From NCBI RefSeq assembly GCF_000826645.1, contig NZ_JXJP01000002.1, positions 62,001-126,000 of the forward strand: a stretch of DNA of 64,000 bases. The letters run 5' to 3'. This document shows, piece by piece, positions 8,086 to 16,118 of this stretch (positions are counted from its first letter, which is position 1; each line of letters starts with the position of its first letter). The notes beneath the pieces are model-generated. The model saw nothing but the letters and a program-made list of their open reading frames with translations, was not told where the DNA came from and made no database searches. The position numbers were made by a program, and so were the translations under genes. The stretch comes from Psychroserpens mesophilus (lineage in GTDB: Bacteria > Bacteroidota > Bacteroidia > Flavobacteriales > Flavobacteriaceae).

Positions 8086-8919
8086 ATGGAAACAGTTGCC
8101 AGCAAAATAGGTCTTTTTGTAGTCGCTCTACTTCTGAGTTTACATGTGCAAGCACAAGAATTTCAAGGACAAGCCACGTACATTTCTAAGTCTACATTAG
8201 ATTTAGGTAATTGGGGAAAACGACTTAGCGAAGCCCAAAAAAAGCAAGTCATGGCCAATCTGAAAAACAGATTAGAAAAAACATACATTCTTAATTTTAA
8301 TAAGGAAGCGTCTTTTTTTAAAGAAGCTGATAAATTAGATGCCATGTCTGGAGCAACTGATTCTTGGGGTAAAAATTTTGCAGCAGGAGATCAATATAAA
8401 AATGTTAAAACCAACACTCAAATTCAAGATCAAGAATTCTATGGGAAACGATTTTTAGTCAAAGATAGTTTACAACCCATCGAATGGATTATGGGTACAG
8501 AAACGAAACAGATTGGTAATTATACGTGCTTTAAAGCTACAGCGTCAATACCCACAGATGAATTAACATGGTATTCGTTTTCTTGGGATAAATTGAGAAG
8601 TAGTAATGCAACAGAAACAGCTGACGGTGAAACCAATGCGCCGGAAATTCCAATGACTGATGTAGAGGCTTGGTACACACCTCAAATACCTGTGGCTCAT
8701 GGGCCATCAGAATTTTGGGGACTTCCTGGTTTAATTCTGGAAGTAAGTGCTGGAGACACAACCATGTTATGTTCTAAACTGGTTATTAATCCGGAAGAAG
8801 ACTTAAAAATTGAAGCTCCAGATAAAGGAAAAGAAACCACAAAAAAAGAATATCAGGAAACACTTATTTCGAAAATGACAGAATTTCGTAATAATCGTAT
8901 GGGCAGAGGTCGTGGCTAA
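8086..8919 (+). CDS. GLPGLI family protein (copy 3)
   Basis: A 277-residue exported protein; the signal peptide ends near LHVQAQEF. It has the block AWYTPQIPVAHGPSEFWGLP, which completes the GLPGLI signature, then LILEVSAGDTTMLCSKLVI. The line FQGQATYISKSTLDLGNWGK matches copy 2 (DFQGQAIYQTKTTVDMSNFG) closely, and both end in a GRG-rich tail, so copies 2 and 3 are the closer pair. It is separated from the operon by a repeat and a terminator. The 245-bp upstream gap holds several GTTAA-like words (8005, 8034, 8055, 8063) but not the exact 10-bp array seen at 2775. Confidence 0.9.
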   Translation: METVASKIGLFVVALLLSLHVQAQEFQGQATYISKSTLDLGNWGKRLSEAQKKQVMANLKNRLEKTYILNFNKEASFFKEADKLDAMSGATDSWGKNFAAGDQYKNVKTNTQIQDQEFYGKRFLVKDSLQPIEWIMGTETKQIGNYTCFKATASIPTDELTWYSFSWDKLRSSNATETADGETNAPEIPMTDVEAWYTPQIPVAHGPSEFWGLPGLILEVSAGDTTMLCSKLVINPEEDLKIEAPDKGKETTKKEYQETLISKMTEFRNNRMGRGRG

Positions 8920-8936
8920 AATTGCTTATGAAAAAG

Positions 8937-8968
8937 AAAAGCCTTTTCAATTCTGAAAAGGCTTTTTT
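8937..8968 (+). terminator. Terminator after GLPGLI copy 3
   Basis: Stem AAAAGCCTTTTCA / TGAAAAGGCTTTT with loop ATTC and a T tract, 17 bp after the stop codon of the 8086-8919 gene. Confidence 0.88.
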
Positions 8969-9107
8969 ATTGTATTTATGAAATATATTTATGTGGATCC
9001 ATCGCTTAAAACACCGTTATCCTTAAAAATGTTTTAATCGATTTCGTCTTTAATATATAGATGCGAAATCTTTAAAATGGTTGCGTAAATTGAAGATATT
9101 TTTAGCT

Positions 9108-10934
9108 TTAATAATCTCTTAATACATGAAGAGTTCCTTTTACGTTGTGAGGATTTCCTTGATTATCTGTACAATCAAAACCAAAACTCATATCAATATA
9201 TTCTCCAACTTCACCAGTATAATTTAAATGGTAATACTGATTCTCAAAATTAGAATAGTATTGACTGTTAATGTATGAGTGCGTGTAAAATCCAGGCTCA
9301 ACCGAGTAATATGAACTATAATTATAAGAGTCGATATAAGGTTCTGGATTAAGAATTCCGAACAGAGATATTGTAGTACCATCAGAATTTCCAGCACCTA
9401 TAGTTAATGTTGGTTGGTAGTCATAGCTTTGACTCGAAGCGTTTAAAAACACATCAGGATCACTTAGAATTAAGAAATTTTCAGAATCATCAAAAGTAAA
9501 TTGAATAAATTGATTGATTGAATTACAAGAATTTAGTACACCTAAATATGTAGTTGAAGTATTAAAAGTATAATATAAAAAATCTGTTGACTGGAGATTA
9601 TTAAAGTCGTGACCTTTAATTCTAAAAGAATCATTAGTAGCGCATCTTAAAATAGTTATTTCAAAATTGCCATCAGAGACTAAATCAATATAATTTTGAT
9701 AAGCATAATCTAAGGACACATACCCTAGGGATACGAAATTGCCATTACATGTCTTAAAATCTCCTGTAACAGTTTCCGAAATAAATTCAGTAGAATTAGG
9801 TATTGTAATATTCAAGTTAGAATCTCCTGAAAATGGTCCAATAGCTTGAGTCCCTATGGGAGACGTTCCGTTAATATCGCAATAATATAAATTTAGTTCA
9901 AGAGTTTCATTCACTGGGATTTTACCACAAATCTCACCATTTTCATTCGTGTAATTCCCTATCGTACCATAATTAATACTACTAAGAGTAACCCATAAAT
10001 TTGAAGGTGCATTTCCATCTTCATCACTAAAATTAATACATAAATTAGAATGATTGACAGGTACTCCGCAAACCCAAAACGAAAAATGAGATACAGTCCC
10101 AACATAAGTATTTCCTGTAAATGTGGCTTGGCCATCTTCAATCCAATATCCATTTACTTCATCAAAATGCCATAACGGAATTGTACTAGGAGCAATGCCT
10201 ATTAAACTTGCATCCAAAGGCATTGTGATTTCTGCAGTAGAACCTTCGGCTAAATTTAGATTTTCACCACTGTCACCTTTTAATTCTACAGCTAACATTC
10301 CAAACGTTTGTAACATGCGTTCTTCCTTTTGTGCATTGGCAGCATATAACATTCCAGGCATTTGGTATTGCATATTATCATCAGCAGGATCTAGATGATG
10401 CATAATTACATTGACACTCCCTGAATAACTTGATCCATCAGATTTTATATAATCGCCTTCCAATGCCACTTTAGAACCGTTAGGTAAGCTAATTGTTTCT
10501 TGAGTTCCGCTGGTCGTTGTTACTGCAATAGTTTCTGGTAACATCATGATACGAACCTTATTTGTGCCTTCACTAGGAACAACAGCTCTTGAAGCATGAA
10601 TAAAACCAGCCTTTTCTGCAGTTACGTATCCAAAGCCTTCATTTACTGGAGCGTTTTCAATTATAAAAACACCATTACTGTCAGTCATAGCTGTAAGGTT
10701 TCCAACCTTAACAAGTACATTTTCAATCGGATTGTCATTGGTGTCAACAACCTTCCCTAAAAAATTTCTAAAAATACTATTCCCAAAATAGTTTTCAGCA
10801 AAAGCAGTTGGGTCTGGATCTTGGTTTTGTTCTTGCGGATTGGAAATATTATCATCATTATCACAAGAAAAAGTGATACCAGTACATATTAGAAGAGTCA
10901 CAAAAAATTTTGGTAGTAATTGAATTGACTTCAT
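9108..10934 (-). CDS. Large surface lipoprotein with carboxypeptidase-regulatory-like domain
   Basis: A 608-residue protein with a lipoprotein signal peptide (MKSIQLLPKFFVTLLICTGI, then TFSC) and Asp-rich residues after the lipidated Cys (CDNDDNISN), a pattern linked to surface export in Bacteroidota. Residues about 55-130 form a carboxypeptidase-regulatory-like beta-sandwich (FLGKVVDTNDNPIENVLVKV). The remainder is an array of beta-rich segments. Residues about 295-345 (LCINFSDEDGNAPSNLWVTL) look like a second, degenerate domain of the same kind. There are Asn/Tyr-rich stretches near the C-terminus (SYNYSSYYSVEPG). No enzyme motif was seen. It stands alone between two convergent or divergent units and is probably a structural or adhesive surface protein; this is inference. 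Confidence 0.82.
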   Translation of the reverse strand: MKSIQLLPKFFVTLLICTGITFSCDNDDNISNPQEQNQDPDPTAFAENYFGNSIFRNFLGKVVDTNDNPIENVLVKVGNLTAMTDSNGVFIIENAPVNEGFGYVTAEKAGFIHASRAVVPSEGTNKVRIMMLPETIAVTTTSGTQETISLPNGSKVALEGDYIKSDGSSYSGSVNVIMHHLDPADDNMQYQMPGMLYAANAQKEERMLQTFGMLAVELKGDSGENLNLAEGSTAEITMPLDASLIGIAPSTIPLWHFDEVNGYWIEDGQATFTGNTYVGTVSHFSFWVCGVPVNHSNLCINFSDEDGNAPSNLWVTLSSINYGTIGNYTNENGEICGKIPVNETLELNLYYCDINGTSPIGTQAIGPFSGDSNLNITIPNSTEFISETVTGDFKTCNGNFVSLGYVSLDYAYQNYIDLVSDGNFEITILRCATNDSFRIKGHDFNNLQSTDFLYYTFNTSTTYLGVLNSCNSINQFIQFTFDDSENFLILSDPDVFLNASSQSYDYQPTLTIGAGNSDGTTISLFGILNPEPYIDSYNYSSYYSVEPGFYTHSYINSQYYSNFENQYYHLNYTGEVGEYIDMSFGFDCTDNQGNPHNVKGTLHVLRDY

Positions 10935-11034
10935 AGAGTTTTTGTTTCTATATATTAAACAACTTAGAAGTTAGAAACCCTAACTTTCTATTATTTAATA
11001 GACGCAGAATATTAAAAAGGTTGCTTTAAAGTTA

Positions 11035-11064
11035 TAAAAAAACCTCTAAGTAAAACTTAGAGGC
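11035..11064 (-). terminator. Terminator of metK
   Basis: On the minus strand, the stem CCTCTAAGT / ACTTAGAGG with a three-base loop is followed by a run of T (the A run at 11035-11042 on the plus strand). It lies 30 bp beyond the metK stop codon. Confidence 0.88.
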
Positions 11065-11093
11065 TTCATTATATAATATCTACTAGGAATTGA

Positions 11094-12347
11094 TTACAAT
11101 CCAAAAGCATCTTTTACTTTGTCTACATGATCTAATTTTTCCCAGGTAAACAATTCTACATCAAGAGTAACAGGTTCACCATTAGGTTGCTCAAATGTTT
11201 TTCTAACCGTTTTAGATTCTCTTCCCATATGACCATAAGCCGCAGTTTCACTGTAGATAGGTTGACGTAACTTTAATCGTGCTTCAATAGAAGCTGGACG
11301 CATGTCAAAGATTTTAGAAATGGTTGCAGCAATTTCGCCATCAGTAATGTTAAACGGACATGTTCCGTAAGTATCTACAAATATTGAGGTTGGTTCAACA
11401 ACACCAATGGCATAACTGACCTGAACTAAAATTTCATCACATATACCTGCTGCGACCATATTTTTTGCAATATGTCGTGTGGCATAAGCAGCACTTCTAT
11501 CCACCTTACTCGGATCTTTTCCTGAGAACGCACCTCCACCATGAGCACCTTTTCCGCCATAAGTATCTACAATGATTTTACGACCTGTTAGTCCAGTATC
11601 GCCATGAGGTCCTCCAATTACAAATTTACCTGTCGGATTAATATGATACGTAATGTCATCATTAAATAACACTTGAATGTGTTCTGGTAATTTAGCAACA
11701 ACTCTCGTAATTAAAATTTCAATAATGTCTTTTCTAATTTGCGCTAACATGTCCTCTTCTTTAGCAAAATCATCATGCTGTGTAGAAACCACAATAGCAT
11801 CAATACGTTGAGGAACATTATCATCACTATATTCAATAGTTACTTGGCTTTTTGAATCTGGACGTAAATACGTGATATCTTTATTTTCGCGTCTAAGTTC
11901 AGCGAGTTCTATTAAAATTCTATGCGATAAATCTAAAGCCAAAGGCATATAGTTTTCCGTTTCACGAGTTGCATAGCCGAACATCATCCCTTGATCACCT
12001 GCACCTTGTTCTTCTTTGCTTGCTCTGTCAACACCGCGATTAATATCTTCAGATTGCTCATGAATTGCAGAAAAAACGCCACATGAATTCCCGTCGAACA
12101 TGTATTCGCTCTTCGTATAACCTATCTTATTGATTGTATCACGAGCTATTTTTTGAACGTCTAAATACGTGTTCGATTTTACTTCTCCTGCAAGAACAAC
12201 CTGACCAGTTGTAACCAAAGTTTCACAGGCCACCTTCGATTCGCTATCAAAGGCCAAAAAATTATCTATTAAAGCATCACTAATTTGATCTGCTACTTTA
12301 TCTGGATGTCCTTCGGAAACACTTTCTGAAGTAAATAAATATGCCAT
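11094..12347 (-). CDS. metK: S-adenosylmethionine synthetase
   Basis: This 417-residue enzyme makes S-adenosylmethionine from methionine and ATP. It shows the family signatures [20 protein letters not shown] at the N-terminus (the His of GHPDK is catalytic), QEQGAGDQG-like [35 protein letters not shown], and [20 protein letters not shown]. The length is normal for Flavobacteriaceae. It is monocistronic, with a terminator behind it and a long structured leader in front (12383-12504). It supplies the ligand of the SAM-I riboswitch that controls the methionine operon 2 kb away. Confidence 0.98.
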   Translation of the reverse strand: MAYLFTSESVSEGHPDKVADQISDALIDNFLAFDSESKVACETLVTTGQVVLAGEVKSNTYLDVQKIARDTINKIGYTKSEYMFDGNSCGVFSAIHEQSEDINRGVDRASKEEQGAGDQGMMFGYATRETENYMPLALDLSHRILIELAELRRENKDITYLRPDSKSQVTIEYSDDNVPQRIDAIVVSTQHDDFAKEEDMLAQIRKDIIEILITRVVAKLPEHIQVLFNDDITYHINPTGKFVIGGPHGDTGLTGRKIIVDTYGGKGAHGGGAFSGKDPSKVDRSAAYATRHIAKNMVAAGICDEILVQVSYAIGVVEPTSIFVDTYGTCPFNITDGEIAATISKIFDMRPASIEARLKLRQPIYSETAAYGHMGRESKTVRKTFEQPNGEPVTLDVELFTWEKLDHVDKVKDAFGL

Positions 12348-12382
12348 AATCTCTTATCTGTTTAATTTCTAAATGTTGTTAA

Positions 12383-12504
12383 GATTGCAAGGTAGCTAGA
12401 GAAGTTATAAATTAACTGCTTTAGCATTTTTCAATTCTGAATGGTTTCAGAATCTGTCCGTTAGAACAGGCGCAGAACTAAATTCTGCACTAGAGGTTGC
12501 AATC
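12383..12504 (-). ncRNA. Candidate structured 5' leader (possible riboswitch) of metK
   Basis: Read on the minus strand, an 8-bp perfect closing stem GATTGCAA / TTGCAATC (12497-12504 with 12383-12390) encloses three hairpins: GCAGAA / TTCTGC, a short CTGT / ACAG stem, and ATTCTGAA / TTCAGAAT with a four-base loop. A purine-rich single-stranded stretch and a second CTAG box follow. It lies between a TAnnTTTG promoter (12536-12543) and the metK ATG, so it would be in the mRNA. The S-box core (GGTGGAGGGA...GCAACC...GGTGCTAA) is absent, so it is not a SAM-I riboswitch. One hairpin resembles the genome's TTCTGAA/TTCAGAA repeat, so a repeat insertion is an alternative. Confidence 0.5.
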
Positions 12505-12535
12505 AGAACAAATTTTTCCTCTTTTTTGTTGACGA

Positions 12536-12543
12536 CAAAAGTA
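12536..12543 (-). promoter_or_regulatory. metK promoter -7 element
   Basis: TACTTTTG on the minus strand matches the Bacteroidota -7 consensus TAnnTTTG. It would start transcription near 12529, giving a leader of about 180 nt that includes the folded element. A clear -33 TTG is not visible. Confidence 0.5.
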
Positions 12544-12725
12544 CATATAATATTGAAACTAGAAAAAGAAGAATTAAAAGGAAATTGAAATCCGTTTAAA
12601 TTCTATCTTCGCACGTGAGTTATTTATAAAATTTGCATTTATGTTGAGCAGTACTTTTATTATTTGCATATGTATTACTCTTTTTGTTTAACTTGGGATG
12701 TTTATCGTATTAAGCGTTAGTTTTC

Positions 12726-14279
12726 ATGTCTAAAGACCAAAAAGACAATTTATTTGTACTGGTTAAATCCTTAACCAAATCGGAAAAACGACAATTCAAA
12801 TTGTATGTTGGTCGCCTTGATGTTAATCAGGACTCTAAATTTTTAAACCTATTTAATTTTCTGGATAAATCAAAAGCTTATGATGAAGCAGCAATTTTAA
12901 ATCGTGACATTGTTAAAAAGCAACAATTAGCTAACGTTAAAGCGCATTTGTACAAACAAATCTTAATAAGCTTAAAATTAAATCCGTCCCATCAAAATAT
13001 CAGATCACAAATTAGAGAACAATTAGACTTTGCTTCAATTTTGTATCATAAAGGGCTCTATAAACAGAGTTTGAAAATATTAGACAAAGCGAAGGAAGTT
13101 GCCATACAAAATGAAGAGAAAAATTTGGCTTACGAACTTGTTGAACTTGAAAAAATAATCGAATCTCAATACATTACAAGAAAGATTAGTAAAAGAGCTG
13201 ATGAATTAACAACACAAGCCAAAGAACTTAGTGCATTAAATTTGATTTCAAGTAAACTTTCCAATTTGTCATTGCAATTGTATGGTATTATTTTGAAATC
13301 TGGTTACATAAAAAATGAAGTAGAAAGCAATGAGATTAAAACATATTTCAGCGACAGATTCCCAGAATTTGATTTTAAAGATTTAGGTTTTAGAGAAAAA
13401 TTGTGGTTGTATAATGCCTATTTGTGGTATAGCTTTCTGCTACAGGATTTTAAAAATTGTTATCGATATGCACTTAAATGGGTCAATTTATATCAAGAAT
13501 ATGAACATATGATTACAGTAAATCCTGTGTTTTTTTTAAAGGGAAATAACTATTTATTAGAAGCTTTATTTTTTATTGGTAACAAGCAAAAATTTCAAGA
13601 TAACTTACTCAAATTTCAAGAGGTTATTTCTGAAAAGACATTCCCAAATGATGATAATGTTCAGGCATTAACTTTTCTGTATCTCAACCTGAATTCTATT
13701 AATTTGTACTTTATTGATGGCAGCTTTCAGGAAGGCGTCAAAATTATTCCAAAAATTGAAAGTGAATTAGATGTATTCAAAGATAGATTGGGCGACCATC
13801 ATGTGATGATTTTCTATTACAAGTTTGCCAATATGCATTTTGGTCATGGAAACATTAAAGCCTGTATCTTTTATTTAGATAAAATTATAAGTAACAAGTC
13901 CTTGCTAATACGCGAAGATTTGCAATGTTTTGCACGTGTATTAAATCTGGTAGCTCATTATGAAGCAGGTTTAGACCATAATATTGAAGCCTTATTAAAA
14001 AGCACCTACAAGTTTTTACTTAAGATTAACGATTTGTATGAGGTACAAAAGGAGTTGATTAAATTTTTAAGGAGTTTGCAAGATATTTATCCTCAAGACT
14101 TAAAACAAGCTTTTATAACTCTTAGAGATACTTTGAGGAAATATGAAGATCATCCTTTTGAGCGCAGAGCGTTTTTATATTTAGATGTCATCTCATGGCT
14201 GGAAAGTAAAATTCAAAATGTGCCTATTGGAGAGGTAATTCGTCAAAAATATTTAGAAAAAAATAATTTGAATTCTTGA
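12726..14279 (+). CDS. Conserved helical-repeat protein of unknown function
   Basis: A 517-residue protein without a signal peptide or membrane segments, so cytoplasmic. It is almost entirely alpha-helical, with a basic Lys-rich N-terminus (LFVLVKSLTKSEKRQFKLYV) and repeated helix pairs such as YHKGLYKQSLKILDKAKEVA and FYLDKIISNKSLLIREDLQC, which look like degenerate TPR units. I recognise it only as a type of hypothetical protein common in Flavobacteriia. It diverges from metK; the 378-bp gap between them holds the metK leader and both promoter regions. No operon partner follows, because the SAM-riboswitch leader starts about 170 bp downstream. Confidence 0.8.
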   Translation: MSKDQKDNLFVLVKSLTKSEKRQFKLYVGRLDVNQDSKFLNLFNFLDKSKAYDEAAILNRDIVKKQQLANVKAHLYKQILISLKLNPSHQNIRSQIREQLDFASILYHKGLYKQSLKILDKAKEVAIQNEEKNLAYELVELEKIIESQYITRKISKRADELTTQAKELSALNLISSKLSNLSLQLYGIILKSGYIKNEVESNEIKTYFSDRFPEFDFKDLGFREKLWLYNAYLWYSFLLQDFKNCYRYALKWVNLYQEYEHMITVNPVFFLKGNNYLLEALFFIGNKQKFQDNLLKFQEVISEKTFPNDDNVQALTFLYLNLNSINLYFIDGSFQEGVKIIPKIESELDVFKDRLGDHHVMIFYYKFANMHFGHGNIKACIFYLDKIISNKSLLIREDLQCFARVLNLVAHYEAGLDHNIEALLKSTYKFLLKINDLYEVQKELIKFLRSLQDIYPQDLKQAFITLRDTLRKYEDHPFERRAFLYLDVISWLESKIQNVPIGEVIRQKYLEKNNLNS

Positions 14280-14446
14280 AATAAGCCTACATAACCCTTT
14301 TACGAAATTCTATATTACGTAATATTTAATTATTTGACGGTTGAAATGAGAATGTCATAATTCTTTTTTAAATCTGGTATTAAATTTGGAATTTAACCTT
14401 TCTGTTGCAATATTTGTATTCATAAAGTTCAATACCGTATTGAAAT

Positions 14447-14568
14447 GTTATCAAGAAAGGTGGAGGGATTAGACCCTTTGAAGCCTTAGCAACCCTTTGA
14501 ATTCATCAATGAAGGTGCTAAATTCTACTAAGTTATCCGATTCATTTATCGGAAACTGGATAGATAAC
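14447..14568 (+). ncRNA. SAM-I (S-box) riboswitch
   Basis: P1 is formed by GTTATC (14447) and GATAAC (14563-14568). The core reads AAGAAAGGTGGAGGGATTAG, then ACCCTTTGAAGCCTTAGCAACC, an A-rich helix with a variable loop, and GGTGCTAAATTCT. This matches the S-box consensus (AAG-GGTGGAGGGA, TGAAnCC, GCAACC, GGTGCTAA) at every conserved block. It precedes the split metH operon by 140 bp. SAM binding should lower expression of methionine synthase and, through the operon, of metF. Confidence 0.96.
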
Positions 14569-14572
14569 CCAA

Positions 14573-14609
14573 ATGTAATATCACATCTGTTATTGCATCG
14601 TTTCTTTTT
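14573..14609 (+). terminator. Candidate expression-platform terminator of the SAM riboswitch
   Basis: ATGTAATA (14573-14580) pairs with TATTGCAT (14591-14598) including one G-U, followed by CG and a TTTCTTTTT tract. It lies 5 nt after the riboswitch P1, where an intrinsic terminator is expected. The stem is AT-rich and weak, so a translational mechanism is possible instead. Confidence 0.4.
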
Positions 14610-14708
14610 AACATTTTTCTATGAAGTAGGCTTCTTACAGGGCTTATTTGACTTTTGATTTAATTCATTTATTGACTAGATATTTTAATTCTAAAGACAT
14701 TAGAAAGC

Positions 14709-15716
14709 ATGCCAGTAAGCAAAATTTATAAAGAAATTTCAAATCGAATTTTAGTTCTCGATGGCGCAATGGGAACCATGTTACAACGCTATAATTTTTC
14801 AGAAGAAGATTTTAGAGGTGAACGTTTTAAGGATTATCCAACATCGCTTAAAGGGAATAACGATTTGTTATCCTTGACACAGCCACATGCGATTGCAGCA
14901 ATTCACAGACTCTACTTTGAAGCTGGAGCAGATATAGTAGAAACCAATACCTTTTCAGGAACTACGATTGCCATGGCAGACTATAACATGGAAGATCTGG
15001 TGTATGAACTTAACTTTGAGTCAGCCAAAATAGCTAAACAGGTTGCTGATGAGTTCACAAAAGCAAATCCACAAAAGCCACGATTTGTCGCAGGTAGTAT
15101 TGGTCCGACAAACAAAACAGCAAGCATGTCGCCTGACGTTAACAAACCAGAATACAGAGCCATAACTTTTGAAGAATTGCGAGTGGCTTACAAACAGCAA
15201 GTCGAAGCATTAATCGATGGAGGTGTTGATGTGCTGCTTGTTGAAACCATATTTGATACACTCAATGCTAAAGCGGCTTTATTTGCTATTGAAGAGGTTA
15301 AAGAGGAACGTCAGATTGATATTCCTGTTATGGTTTCAGGAACGATTACTGACGCTTCCGGACGCACATTATCTGGACAAACGGTTGAAGCTTTTCTAAC
15401 CTCAATTTCACATATTCCTCTGTTGAGTGTGGGATTTAATTGCGCTTTAGGAGCTGAACAACTTAAACCTTATTTACAGCGATTATCTCGTGAAACTGAG
15501 TTTTATACGTCTGCTCATCCCAATGCTGGTTTGCCTAATGCTTTTGGTGAATATGATCAGTCTGCAAAGCAAATGCAAGTCCTAATTGAAGATTACCTCA
15601 AAGACGGATTAATAAATATTATTGGTGGTTGCTGTGGAACAAATCCAGAGCATATCAAAGCTATTGCTGAGGTTGTATGTAAATATAAACCAAGAAAAGT
15701 GAGTGTTAGTGTTTAG
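14709..15716 (+). CDS. metH: Methionine synthase, homocysteine-binding half
   Basis: A 335-residue homocysteine S-methyltransferase domain protein, equivalent to the first domain of MetH. It begins with ILVLDGAMGTMLQ, includes ADIVETNTFSGTTIAMADY, and has the zinc ligands in FNCALG and in IIGGCCGTNPEHI near the C-terminus. It lacks the pterin, cobalamin and reactivation domains, which are on the separate gene at 16119. Splitting MetH into two polypeptides is common in Flavobacteriaceae. It is the first gene after the SAM-I riboswitch. The gap to the second half is filled by an unrelated four-helix-bundle gene. Confidence 0.95.
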   Translation: MPVSKIYKEISNRILVLDGAMGTMLQRYNFSEEDFRGERFKDYPTSLKGNNDLLSLTQPHAIAAIHRLYFEAGADIVETNTFSGTTIAMADYNMEDLVYELNFESAKIAKQVADEFTKANPQKPRFVAGSIGPTNKTASMSPDVNKPEYRAITFEELRVAYKQQVEALIDGGVDVLLVETIFDTLNAKAALFAIEEVKEERQIDIPVMVSGTITDASGRTLSGQTVEAFLTSISHIPLLSVGFNCALGAEQLKPYLQRLSRETEFYTSAHPNAGLPNAFGEYDQSAKQMQVLIEDYLKDGLINIIGGCCGTNPEHIKAIAEVVCKYKPRKVSVSV

Positions 15717-15756
15717 TTTATGGTTTATTGTGTATAGGAATTAAAGTAATCATATT

Positions 15757-16116
15757 ATGAAAAATTATACAGAATTAGATGTTTGGAAGACAGCAAGGAA
15801 ATTAGTTAAGACTGTTTATGACTTGACGTCTAAATTTCCAAATACTGAAATATATAGTCTCACAAATCAAATTAATAGAAGTGTGGTTTCAATTCCTTCA
15901 AATATTGCTGAAGGTATAGGAAGGCAAACAGATAAAGAGACAATTCAATTTTTATACATCTCAAAAGGGTCCCTTTTTGAGCTTGAAACACAATTGTTTT
16001 TAGCAAATGATTTGAATTATATTTCAGAAAAACAACTGTCAGAAGTTTTAGAAAATATTACCTCTGTAAAAAAGCTATTAAACGGATTCATTAATTATTT
16101 CAAAAACAAAAAGTAA
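15757..16116 (+). CDS. Four-helix-bundle protein (23S rRNA-intervening-sequence type)
   Basis: A 119-residue protein with the features of the S23/IVP family: [51 protein letters not shown], and [18 protein letters not shown]. These proteins form four-helix pentamers; their molecular role is unresolved. They are known from insertions in 23S rRNA genes and as free-standing mobile-looking genes. Here it sits between the two halves of methionine synthase, 40 bp after the first and 3 bp before the second, so it is co-transcribed with them. No sign of a flanking direct repeat was seen. Confidence 0.9.
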   Translation: MKNYTELDVWKTARKLVKTVYDLTSKFPNTEIYSLTNQINRSVVSIPSNIAEGIGRQTDKETIQFLYISKGSLFELETQLFLANDLNYISEKQLSEVLENITSVKKLLNGFINYFKNKK

Positions 16117-16118
16117 TT

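Noticed and set aside
10123-10398. 91-codon plus-strand frame inside the large lipoprotein gene
   Set aside because: Antisense to a clear lipoprotein gene, no recognisable protein features.
12383-12504. metK leader as a SAM-I riboswitch
   Set aside because: The conserved S-box core sequences are missing, so it is kept only as a candidate of unknown class.
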